NCBI GenBank assembly: GCA_963703045.1
Contig: OY969782.1
Span: 620,001-684,000 of the forward strand
Reading direction: 5' to 3'
From: Miltoncostaea sp963703045
Lineage (GTDB): Bacteria > Actinomycetota > Thermoleophilia > Miltoncostaeales > Miltoncostaeaceae
Length of the DNA stretch: 64,000 nt
This document shows, piece by piece, positions 32,870 through 41,047 of the stretch (position 1 is the stretch's first letter; each line of letters begins with the position of its first letter). The position numbers were made by a program, and so were the translations under genes. Below the pieces are notes generated by a model. The model was not told the origin of the DNA. It worked only from the letters and a program-made list of their open reading frames with translations, and made no database searches.

Positions 32870-33765
32870 ATGAACTCATGGAAGGATCCGGCCGTGAGGA
32901 CGCGGACCGAGGAGGGCGAGGCGACCCGCGACGTCCGCGCCCCGACCGCCCCCTGGATCGAGAACCGGGCCGGCGGGCGGCGGGCCTGCGTCACGCGCCC
33001 GCGAGCTGTGGTCGTCACCGCGAGTTGGCAATGGTCCTCGCGCCGCGCGAATTCACGGCGCGATATCGCCAGACGGTCTTCGGCGTCGCATGGGCCATCA
33101 TCCAGCCCTGGCCGCCGCCAGTCCTCTTCACCGGCGTCTTCGGACGGCTGGCCGACCTGCCGAGCGATGGGCTCCCGTACGCCGTGTTCGTCTTCGTCGG
33201 GCCTGCTGGCCTGGACGTACTTCACCGCGAGCGTCTCGGAGGCCTCGCAGGTTCTGGTTGACAACACCGAGCTCGTCACGAAGATCTTCTTCCCGCGCCT
33301 GCTCGCGCCCTTCTCCGCCCTGCTACCGCCACTCGTCGATCTCGGCGTCTCGCTGGTCATCCTGGGCGGCGATCATGACGGCCTACGGCGTCGCCCCGGG
33401 CCTGGCGCTCGTGATGGCTGCCAGTCTGGCTGATCATCGCTCATCGTCACGGTCGCTGGCGGCCGGCGTCTGGCTCTCCGCCTTAACGTCAGGTATCGCG
33501 ACGTCCGCCACGCCCTGCCGTACCTGCTGCAGCTGTGGTTCTTCGCAACCCCGGTGGTATTTCCGAGCTCGCTCGCCGAGGACGGTTGGGCGTACGTGCT
33601 GGCCCTCAATCCCGTCAGCGGCGTAGTCGACGGACTTAGCTGGTCGCTCATCGGCGGGCCGGCGCCCGGCGTCGAGCTGGTTGTATCGCTCATGGCCCTC
33701 GCGCTGCTGCCGGGGGCGCCTGGTACTTCAGCCGGTCCGAGCGCTATTTCGCGGACGTCATCTGA
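32870..33765 (+). pseudogene. wzm: ABC transporter permease for polysaccharide export (Wzm), frameshifted
   Basis: Frame-corrected reading gives a Wzm-type permease of about 295 residues with six spans: MNSWKDPAVRTRTEEGE, PWIENR, HRELAMVLAPREFTARYRQT, FGVAWAIIQP, LPYAVFVFVG, LLAWTYFTASVSEASQVLVD, TKIFFPRLLAPFSALLPPLV, VRYRDVRHALPYLLQLWFFA, LNPVSGVVDGLSWSLIGG and a final WYFSRSERYFADVI. At least five single-base shifts are required; one is an extra C near 33,199 before CTGCTGGCC. With wzt it would export a completed polysaccharide. The stop lies directly against the wzt start. Confidence 0.72.
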
Positions 33766-34989
33766 GTGCCCCGCCCGATCGTCGAGACGCGCGGCTCGGA
33801 AAGCTCTACCAGGTCGGCGGCGCGTCACCCGGCGGACTGCGAGAGGCCATAGCCGAGGGGATCAGACGCCGCGGCCGTAGGCCCCGACCGCGACTTCTGG
33901 GCTCTGCGAGACGTCGATCTCACGGTGCGGGAGGGCGAATCGGTCGGTGTCGTCGGCCGAAATGGCGCGGGCAAGAGCACCCTCCTGAGGCTGCTCTCGA
34001 GGATCACGCAGCCGACCGAGGGCTTCTGCCGTACCCGTGGACGGGTCGGAACCCTGCTCGAGGTGGGCACCGGCTTCCACCCCGAGCTCACGGGCCGGGA
34101 GAACGTGCTCCTGAACGGAGTGATCCTCGGCATGTCGCGCCGCGAGGTCCGCGGCAGGTTCGACGAGATCGTCGAGTTCGCCGGGGTGGAGGCATTTCTC
34201 GACACACCGCTCAAGCGCTACTCATCGGGTATGCAGCTGCGCCTGGCGTTCGCAGTCGCCGCCCATCTCGACCCCGGCATACTGATCGTCGACGAGGTCC
34301 TCGCCGTCGGGGATGCCGAGTTCCAGCGCCGGTGTCTCGGCCGCATGACCGAACTCGCCGGCGAGGGCCGCACGGTCATCTTCGTGAGTCACGATCTCGG
34401 CTCGGTGACGCGGCTCTGCGAGCGCGCGGTCTGGTTGGATGCGGGCCGCGTGCGCGACGAGGGGCCGGCCGGCCGCATCGTCGCCGCCTATACGGCGGAT
34501 CTGCCCCGGTCGTACGAGGCATACGCGACCCCGGACACCGACGATGCTCACTGGGAGGTGCGCATGCGCGGCGTGGCGGTGCTCGGGGCGGACGATCAGC
34601 CGACCGGCGGGATCCGGCGCGACGAGCCGCTCGTGGTGCGGATCGACTTCGAGTCCGCGCGGGCGCGGCCCGATCTCGACATCTCTCTCTGGGTGAAGAA
34701 CGCGCGGGGGGTCCAGGTGCTCCACGATTCCTGGACCGACCGGCGCGCGGCCGACGCCGGAGAGTTGACCGCGGGCGTGAACACGGCGCGGATCGTGGTG
34801 CCGGCGATCCTCGCGGCGGGGACCTATTCGCTCGGCGCCTGGATCGGCACGCGGCTCGAGGATTTCGTCAACCGGGAGTACCTCACGTTCCGCGTGCTGC
34901 CGATGCCCGACGACACCGCGACGATCACCGATCGCGAGCGGACGGTCCATCCCGTCGCCCGATGGAGCGTCGGCGGGGGGGCGCGATGA
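33766..34989 (+). CDS. wzt: ABC transporter ATP-binding protein for polysaccharide export (Wzt)
   Basis: About 408 residues. The nucleotide-binding domain has Walker A GRNGAGKST, the signature YSSGMQLRLAFA, Walker B ILIVDEVLAVGD and the switch histidine in FVSHDL. After about residue 240 comes a beta-rich C-terminal domain (VRIDFESARARPDLDISLWV, ILAAGTYSLGAWIG), as in Wzt proteins that bind the terminal modification of their glycan before export. GTG 33766 opens VPRPIVETRG, then shifts near 33,800 and 33,880 are needed to join GKLYQVGGASPGGLREAIAE and DFWALRDVDLTVREGE. From 33925 to the stop the frame is clean. Confidence 0.82.
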
Positions 34990-36008
34990 CATCGCCGGGG
35001 ACCTCGACGCGTGCAGCGCCTCCCGAGGTGAGCGTCGTCATCCCGACCCACAATCGTCGCGACCTGCTGGAGACCACCGTCGGCAGCGCCCTCGCACAGA
35101 GAGACGTCGAGTTCGAGGTCATCGTCGTCGACGACGGTTCGACGGACGCCACGCCGCGGTGGCTCGCCCAGATCCGGGACAGCCGCCTGCGGTTCGTGCG
35201 TCGCGAGAGCCCGGGCGGAGCGGCCCGCGCCCGCAACATGGGCATCGAGCACGCCCGCGCGCCCTGGATCGCGTTCCTCGACGACGACGACCTGTGGGCG
35301 CCGGAGAAGCTGCGACGTCAACTCACGACGGGCGCCGAGGCGGACTTCGTCTACACGGGCGCGGTCGAGATCTTCGGTGACCGAGTCCAGTTCACACCGC
35401 CACCCCCGAGGCCCTCGGAGATCGCGGCGCTCATGCGGGAGTACACCGCGGTGCCGGGCGGGCCGTCGAGCGTGATGGTGCGGGCGTCGGCACTTCGCCG
35501 CTCTGGCCCCTTCGACGCCGGCTACACGGTGATGGCGGATCGCGACATGTGGCTGCGCCTGCTCCGGACGGCACGGCCTGCGGTGTGCGAGGAGGTCCTG
35601 GTCGGTCTTCGCCGGCATCCCGGCTCGCTGACCACGGCGAGCGTCCGCGCCAGTCTGGCCGACCGCCGTAGGCTCATCGCCACGCACGGTCCCGGCGAGG
35701 ATTTCGGCGGGCACGACTATTTCCGGTGGCTCGCCTCGGAGCACAAACAGGCCGGCCACAGAGTCCGCTCGGCGGCGCTCAGCCTGTACACCGCTGCGAG
35801 CGGCCGTGCCGTGACGGACGTGCGGGAGGCCGTCGGCACTCTGGCAGGTCGCCGGGGCGTCGCGCTCACGCGGCGGGTGCTGGGCCGTGAGGCGCCCGCC
35901 GACGAGATGCCGCCGGTCGTGCGGCCCGAGGAGGTGCCGGCGTGGATCGCTCCGGCCTTCCGCCCCGACAGCGGCCGATCGCAGCGCGCCGGGAGGCGCG
36001 CGTGCTGA
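34986..36008 (+). CDS. GT2 glycosyltransferase
   Basis: A 340-residue GT-A enzyme. EVSVVIPTHNRRDLLETTVG opens the domain, EVIVVDDGSTDATPRWL carries the nucleotide site, and PWIAFLDDDDLWAPEKL is the DxD-containing metal site. DRDMWLRLLRTARPAVCEEV follows. The C-terminal ~110 residues are helical and may place the acceptor. ATG 34986 overlaps the wzt stop (ATGA). Part of the plus-strand operon, so it presumably adds a sugar to the glycan exported by Wzm/Wzt. Confidence 0.88.
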   Translation: MTSPGTSTRAAPPEVSVVIPTHNRRDLLETTVGSALAQRDVEFEVIVVDDGSTDATPRWLAQIRDSRLRFVRRESPGGAARARNMGIEHARAPWIAFLDDDDLWAPEKLRRQLTTGAEADFVYTGAVEIFGDRVQFTPPPPRPSEIAALMREYTAVPGGPSSVMVRASALRRSGPFDAGYTVMADRDMWLRLLRTARPAVCEEVLVGLRRHPGSLTTASVRASLADRRRLIATHGPGEDFGGHDYFRWLASEHKQAGHRVRSAALSLYTAASGRAVTDVREAVGTLAGRRGVALTRRVLGREAPADEMPPVVRPEEVPAWIAPAFRPDSGRSQRAGRRAC

Positions 36009-36748
36009 GGGACGCGCTGCGCAGCCGCCTGCCGCATCGGTTCGCCCTCGGCGCCGCCCGCGCCCGCCGACGCCTGTCGCGGCGGAGGGTGAGGATGGGC
36101 GACCTGGGCCGCCTCGAGCCGGTGTCGCGCGAGTTCGGCTACGAGCGCGGGCTGCCCGTCGACCGCCACTACGTCGAGAGCTTCCTCGAGCGCAACGCCG
36201 CCGACATCGGGGGCCGCGTGCTGGAGATCGGCGACCCGGGCTATACGCGCCGTTTCGGCGGCGGGCGCGTTACGCGATCCGACGTGCTCCATGCGGTGCC
36301 CGGTAATCCGCAGGCCACGATCGTCGGCGACCTGACCGACGGAACAGGCCTCGAGTCCGACGCCTACGACTGCATCATCCTCACGCAGACCCTTCTCGTA
36401 ATCTGGGATGTGGCGGCCGCGGTCCGCACCGTCCATCGTGTCCTGCGCCCGGGAGGCGTGGTCTTGGCCACCGTCCCCGGCGGGTGTCACCGGGTCATCT
36501 CGGAGGACCTCCATCAGTGGGGAGACTTCTGGAGATTCACCTCCCTCGCCGCGAACCGCCTGTTCGGCGAGGTCTTCGGTGACGACGCGACCACCGTCGA
36601 GGCCCACGGCAACGTCGTGAGCGCCATCGCCTTCCTTACCGGCCTGTCGATCAACGACCTGAGCGCGCGTCAACTGGAGCACCGCGATCCCGACTACGAG
36701 GTCACGATCACGGTGCGTGCCGTCAAGAACTCCTCCGCCTCGCCGTGA
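36002..36748 (+). CDS. Class I SAM-dependent methyltransferase
   Basis: A 248-residue protein. The SAM-binding motif I is present as GGRVLEIGDPGYTRRFGGGR, followed by ATIVGDLTDGTGL, then YDCIILTQTLLVIWDVAAAV (motif II) and HRVLRPGGVVLATVPG (motif III). The C-terminal part DFWRFTSLAANRLFGEVFGD is typical of methyltransferases in polysaccharide loci. GTG 36002 was chosen over the upstream ATG 35942 because it overlaps the preceding gene by only 7 bases. Probably methylates a sugar in the growing chain. Confidence 0.82.
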   Translation: MLRDALRSRLPHRFALGAARARRRLSRRRVRMGDLGRLEPVSREFGYERGLPVDRHYVESFLERNAADIGGRVLEIGDPGYTRRFGGGRVTRSDVLHAVPGNPQATIVGDLTDGTGLESDAYDCIILTQTLLVIWDVAAAVRTVHRVLRPGGVVLATVPGGCHRVISEDLHQWGDFWRFTSLAANRLFGEVFGDDATTVEAHGNVVSAIAFLTGLSINDLSARQLEHRDPDYEVTITVRAVKNSSASP

Positions 36749-37584
36749 TCGTCTACCTCGTCCTCGCCCACCACCGGCTGGGGCAGCTCGGACGCCTGAT
36801 CCGTCGTCTGGCCGGCCCGGACACCGCGTTCGCCGTGCACATCGACGCGCGCACCGATCTTCGGACCGAGGTGGCCCACCTCGAGCTCCTGACGCGGGTG
36901 CCGCGCCTGTCACTGCTGCCGCGCCACCGCACCCCATGGGGCGGTATCGGCCTGGTGCGCGCGACGTTGGCCGGGCTGGCTCACACGATCCAGGCCCACC
37001 CCGGTGCCACTCACATCTGCGTGCTCTCCGGTCAGGACTACCCGATCAAGCCGCCGGCCGAGATCCGCGACTTCTTCAGGTCTCACGTCGGCGACTCGTT
37101 CATCGAGCACCACTCCCTCCCCCGGCCGGGCTGGGAGGACGGGGGCCTCTGGCGGATCGCGGATCATCACCTCCATGTGTCCGGTCGGCGCATGCGGCTG
37201 CCCCTGTCGCGGCTCGGCCTGCCCCGGCGCGTGCCCTGCCACATGACGCCCTACCAGGGCGGTCAATTCTGGACCATGTCGCGCGAATGTGCGGTCCAGG
37301 TCTGCAGCATCGTCGACGAGAACCCCTCCCTCCTTCGCTTCTTCCGTCACACCGCGTTTCCGGACGAGTCGTTCTTCCAGACGGTCGCCATGGCGTCCCC
37401 GGCAGGCAGCCGGATCGTGAACGACGACATGCGCTTCGAACGGTGGGAGGACGATGCGCCACACCCGGCCGTCCTGACGGTGCGGGACCTCCCCGACCTC
37501 GCGGCTTCCGACCGACTGTTCGCCAAGAAGTTCGACGTGGAGGTCGATTCGGACGTGTTGGACGAGATCGATGCATCGCTGTGA
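36745..37584 (+). CDS. Core-2/I-branching-type glycosyltransferase (GT14)
   Basis: A 279-residue protein related to the GT14 family of beta-1,6-N-acetylglucosaminyl- and xylosyltransferases. Key segments are IVYLVLAHHRLGQLGRLIRR, AFAVHIDARTD, PRHRTPWGGIGLVRATLAGL, HICVLSGQDYPIKPPAEI, YQGGQFWTMSRECAVQV and FPDESFFQTVAM. The PDE motif in the last is the expected catalytic region. No membrane segment is present, so the protein is probably cytoplasmic or peripheral. GTG 36745 overlaps the methyltransferase stop (GTGA). It could form a branch on the exported polysaccharide. Confidence 0.85.
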   Translation: MIVYLVLAHHRLGQLGRLIRRLAGPDTAFAVHIDARTDLRTEVAHLELLTRVPRLSLLPRHRTPWGGIGLVRATLAGLAHTIQAHPGATHICVLSGQDYPIKPPAEIRDFFRSHVGDSFIEHHSLPRPGWEDGGLWRIADHHLHVSGRRMRLPLSRLGLPRRVPCHMTPYQGGQFWTMSRECAVQVCSIVDENPSLLRFFRHTAFPDESFFQTVAMASPAGSRIVNDDMRFERWEDDAPHPAVLTVRDLPDLAASDRLFAKKFDVEVDSDVLDEIDASL

Positions 37585-38491
37585 GCGGGCCGGCCCGGCC
37601 GTGAGTGACGTCGCGGCTGTGACCGTGCTCATCCCCACGATCGGCCGTCCCGCCCTGCTCCGGGCCTGCCTCGCCTCTCTGGCTGCCTGCGACCCGCGGC
37701 CCGCCGAGGTGCTCGTGCTGGACCAGAGCGGGCGGCCCGACACCGGCGAGGTCGTCGCCGCGGTCGGCCTCGAGGGCGCCCGGACCGTGACGTGTGCGGT
37801 CCGCGGCATCCCGCAGGCGGTGAACGTCGGCCTGCGGCAGGCAGCTCATCGCGTCGTCTTCGTGACGAACGACGACTGCACGGTGGAGCCTGAATGGATC
37901 CGCGTCGGCGCACGTCTGCTGAGTGAGTCACCCGACGTGTTGGCCACCGGTCGGGTACTGCCGGGCGGTGACGCCCGCGGGGTGCCGTCGCTGATCACGA
38001 ACGAGACGCCGGAGGACCTGACGGGGCGCCGCGTATGCGACCGGCTCTACGGTGCCAACATGGTCGTCTCGCGGGACGCCGCTCTCGCCATCGGCGGCTT
38101 CGACGCTTTGTACACGGAAGCCGCATCGGACAACGACTTCGGTTACCGGTGGCTGCGCGACGATCGACCGATGCGGTATGAGCCGGGGCTCGTGATCACC
38201 CATCACGACTGGCGTTCACCCGACCAGCTGCGGGAGCAGTACGTGCGCTACGCCCGCGGACGCGGAGTCTTCTACGGCAAATTCCTGCGCCAGGGCGACC
38301 TCGGCGTTCTGCGCTTCCTCGCGGACGACATCGTCTCCGCGCTCCGAGGGCTTCGCGACCGCCGGCGCCTCGGCGATGGAGAGTGGCCGGACGAGCGCAC
38401 CGTCGTCATCCCCGGGATCGCGCGCGGGTTCCCGTCCGGATGGCGCGGAGCCAAAGCGCGGACGCGGTCACGTATCCCCGGGCGCCGATGA
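37571..38491 (+). CDS. GT2 glycosyltransferase, tandem paralogue A
   Basis: A 306-residue GT-A enzyme: VTVLIPTIGRPALLRACLAS, AEVLVLDQSGRPD, VVFVTNDDCTVEPEWIRVGA (the NDD is the metal site), GANMVVSRDAALAIGGFDAL, then EAASDNDFGYRWLRDDRPMR and VITHHDWRSPDQLREQYVRY in the acceptor half. ATG 37571 overlaps the previous gene by 14 bases; GTG 37601 (VSDVAAVTV) is an equally plausible start. It is clearly paralogous to the next gene, sharing the TNDDCTV motif and the whole layout. Confidence 0.85.
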   Translation: MHRCERAGPAVSDVAAVTVLIPTIGRPALLRACLASLAACDPRPAEVLVLDQSGRPDTGEVVAAVGLEGARTVTCAVRGIPQAVNVGLRQAAHRVVFVTNDDCTVEPEWIRVGARLLSESPDVLATGRVLPGGDARGVPSLITNETPEDLTGRRVCDRLYGANMVVSRDAALAIGGFDALYTEAASDNDFGYRWLRDDRPMRYEPGLVITHHDWRSPDQLREQYVRYARGRGVFYGKFLRQGDLGVLRFLADDIVSALRGLRDRRRLGDGEWPDERTVVIPGIARGFPSGWRGAKARTRSRIPGRR

Positions 38492-39330
38492 ACGACGCCC
38501 TTCCCGTCACCGTGGTGATCCCGACGCTCGGGCGACCCTCTCAGCTGGAGGTCTGCCTGACCTCTCTCGCGGAATGCGCGCCACCCGCATCCGAGGTGCT
38601 CGTGGTGGACGACGGACCGGGTGACGAGACCGAGCGCGTGATCGCGAGGTCGGGTGTCGTGGGCGCGCGCCGGGTGCCGGGCGAGGGCCGGGGGATCGCC
38701 GCGGCCTTCAACCTCGGGATCCGCGAGGCCGCGCACGAACGGATCCTCGTGACCAACGACGACTGCACGGTGCGCGCCGATTGGGTCCGGACCGCCGCAA
38801 CGCTGCTCGACGCCAACCCGCGGGCTCTCGTCACCGGTCCGGTGCTCGCGGCCGGCAACCCCCTGCGCGGTGCCGTCCCACATCGACGACATGACCCGTC
38901 ACGAGTGGGTCAACGCGCTCGCGTGCGACCGTCTCTACACCAACAACATGGCCGTGCGGCGGGCCGAGATCATGCGTGTCGGCGGATTCGACGAACGGTT
39001 CACGACCGTCGCCGAGGACAACGACCTCTGCTACCGCTGGCTGGCCCTAGGGCGACGGATCCTCTACGAACCGGGGATCGTGGTCTGGCACCTCGACTGG
39101 CGCACGCCCGCTCAGATGCGCGACCAGTACCGGCGGTACGCCCGCTGGCAAGCGCGCGTTCTACGCCAAGCACCTTCGCCGGGGTGACCTACGCGTGCTG
39201 CGCTTCCTCGGGCGAGACCTGGGGTGGGCGACGGCCGGCGTCGTGAAGACCGGCTGGCCGGACCCGGAGTGGCTGGCCCGATCCCCGTCTGGCAGTTCCG
39301 GCCGGCATGTGCGGCGGGGCTCCCGGCGGG
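38488..39330 (+). pseudogene. GT2 glycosyltransferase, tandem paralogue B, frameshifted
   Basis: It starts at ATG 38488 (ATGA overlap) with LPVTVVIPTLGRPSQLEVCL and ILVTNDDCTVRADWVRTAAT in a clean frame to about 38,870. It then shifts to HIDDMTRHEWVNALACDRLY, VGGFDERFTTVAEDNDLCYR and VVWHLDWRTPAQMRDQYRRY, and shifts again near 39,160 to LRVLRFLGRDLGWATAGVVK. The whole matches paralogue A just upstream. The end is approximate because no convincing stop is seen before the following gene. Two shifts would abolish activity if real. Confidence 0.7.
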
Positions 39331-40085
39331 ATGGCGCACGTTCCGCGATGCCTCAGCCGGCGCCGGGGCTATCGCGAGGCGAGCGAGCGCATCCGCGAGG
39401 ACCGCCGCCGACCCCGTCCGATTCGATGGGACTACCTGCACCTGCGGGCCTTGCGCGTCGATCTGGAGGCCGCGATACGCGGGCTCCGACGGCCGGTGGC
39501 CGACGTCCTCGACGTCTTCTGCGGGACCCGGCCGTACGACGAGCTGCTGCCACCCGGCGCGGTGGTCACCGGCATGGACATCGACGACCGGCACGGCGTG
39601 ACGGACGTGGTGACGGACGAGTTCCTCCCGTTCCCCGACGAATCGTTCGATCTCGTCCTGTGCGCTCGAGGCCTTTCACTACGTCGAGGATCCGGACCGT
39701 GGCGTGGACGAATCTGCGCCGCGTGCTGCGCCCGGGCGGGGCCGCCATCGTCAGCGTCCCGCTGGTCTGGGAGTACGACCCGACCATCCTCGAGCACCGC
39801 TACACCGGTCCCGAGCTCACCCGACTGTTCGCCGACTGGGAGGACGTCCGGGTCGTGGCCAACGGAGAGCGTGCGATTGCCTGGGCGACGCTGACCGGAC
39901 GCATGCTCGAACCTGGTCGAGGAACGGGTCGTCGCCAGGCGCCCCGCACTGAGGGCCGGCTTCGCGGGTCTCTACCTCGGCCTCAACGGCGATCGGCGCC
40001 CTCGCCGACCGGGCCGAGAGGCGAATCGCCGCGCGGCACGACGACGCTGCCGATGAACCTGCTGCTGACCGCCCGGCGACCGTGA
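39331..40085 (+). pseudogene. Class I SAM-dependent methyltransferase, frameshifted
   Basis: Frame-joined reading gives about 250 residues: RGYREASERIREDRRRPRPI, WDYLHLRALRVDLEAAIRGL, ADVLDVFCGTRPYDELLPPG (SAM motif I), VTGMDIDDRHGVTDV, FDLVLC, then after a shift near 39,665 EDPDRGVDELRRVLRPGGAA and VSVPLVWEYDPTILEHRYTG and ERAIAWATLTGRMLE, with further shifts before the final LPMNLLLTARRP. ATG 39331 is the best start. It ends with a GTGA overlap to the next gene. Confidence 0.65.
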
Positions 40086-41047
40086 CCGGGCAGGCGCCCG
40101 AGGTCACGGTGGTCATCCCGACGCGCGATCGGTGGGAGCTGCTCGGGCAGCACGCTGGAGTCGGCCCTCGCGCAGCGGGGACGTCGACCTCGAGGTCGTC
40201 GTGGTGGACGACGGGTCGGACGGCGGACACGGCCGCGAAGATCGCGGCGTCGCCGACCCCCGGGTACGAGTTCGTCCGCCACGAGGTCTCGGCGCGGCGT
40301 CGCGGCCGCGCGGAACGCCGGTATCGCCGAGGCGCGCGGCGACTGGCTCGCCTTCCTCGACGACGACGACCTCTGGGCGCCGAGCAAGCTCGCGACCCAG
40401 CTCGCCCGCGGACGAGCGGCGGATGCCGCGCTCGTCTACTCCGCCGCGATCACGGTCGAGACCGACGGCAGCGTCCTGCACGTGCTCGACCCACCGCCTG
40501 CGCGACGGGCTGCGTCGAGGCGCTGCTGCCGGGCAACGTCATCCCGGCCGGAGCCTCCAACGTCATCGCGCCCACCGACCTGGTCCGGCGGCTCGGCGGC
40601 TTCGACACCACTCTCGACCACTTCGCCGACTGGGATCTCTGGATCCGCCTCGCGAACTGCGGGCCCGCCGCGATCTGCGAGGAGGTCCTCGTCGCATACC
40701 GCCTGCATCCGGGCAGCATGCTCGTGCGCAACTGGCGCCCCGTGGCGGACGAGTTCGCGCGGGTGGCCGCCAAGCACGGCGACCCGGCCGACGCCCGGCT
40801 CTCGGCGGTGCGCCAGGCGGGTCTCGCGGCATGGCAGGCCTGGGGGCACCGCCGCGCGGGACGACGCCTGCGCGCGGCCGGCGTCTACCTGGCGAGTGGC
40901 GTGCGGTACCGCTCGAGAGGGAACCTCGCGCGAGCGGCGGGCACGTTGCTCGGCGAGAGGGCCCTGATCGCCGCGGGGCGGTACCGACGGGGAGGAACGG
41001 CGACGGGTCCGCCCCCGACGCCGAGGTGGGTCAGCCAGTCGCTGTAG
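40082..41047 (+). pseudogene. GT2 glycosyltransferase, frameshifted
   Basis: It begins at GTG 40082 with APEVTVVIPTRDRWELL, then leaves frame near 40,145. Alternate frames supply ESALAQRG-like sequence, DLEVVVVDDGSDGG, ARGDWLAFLDDDDLWAPSKL and AALVYSAAITVETDGSV. From about 40,510 the original frame returns with VEALLPGNVIPAGASNVIAP, DHFADWDLWIRLANCGPAAI and VLVAYRLHPGSMLVRNWRPV to the stop. Last gene of the plus-strand operon; it overlaps the convergent fusion gene by 17 bases. Closest in layout to the GT2 at 34986. Confidence 0.7.
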
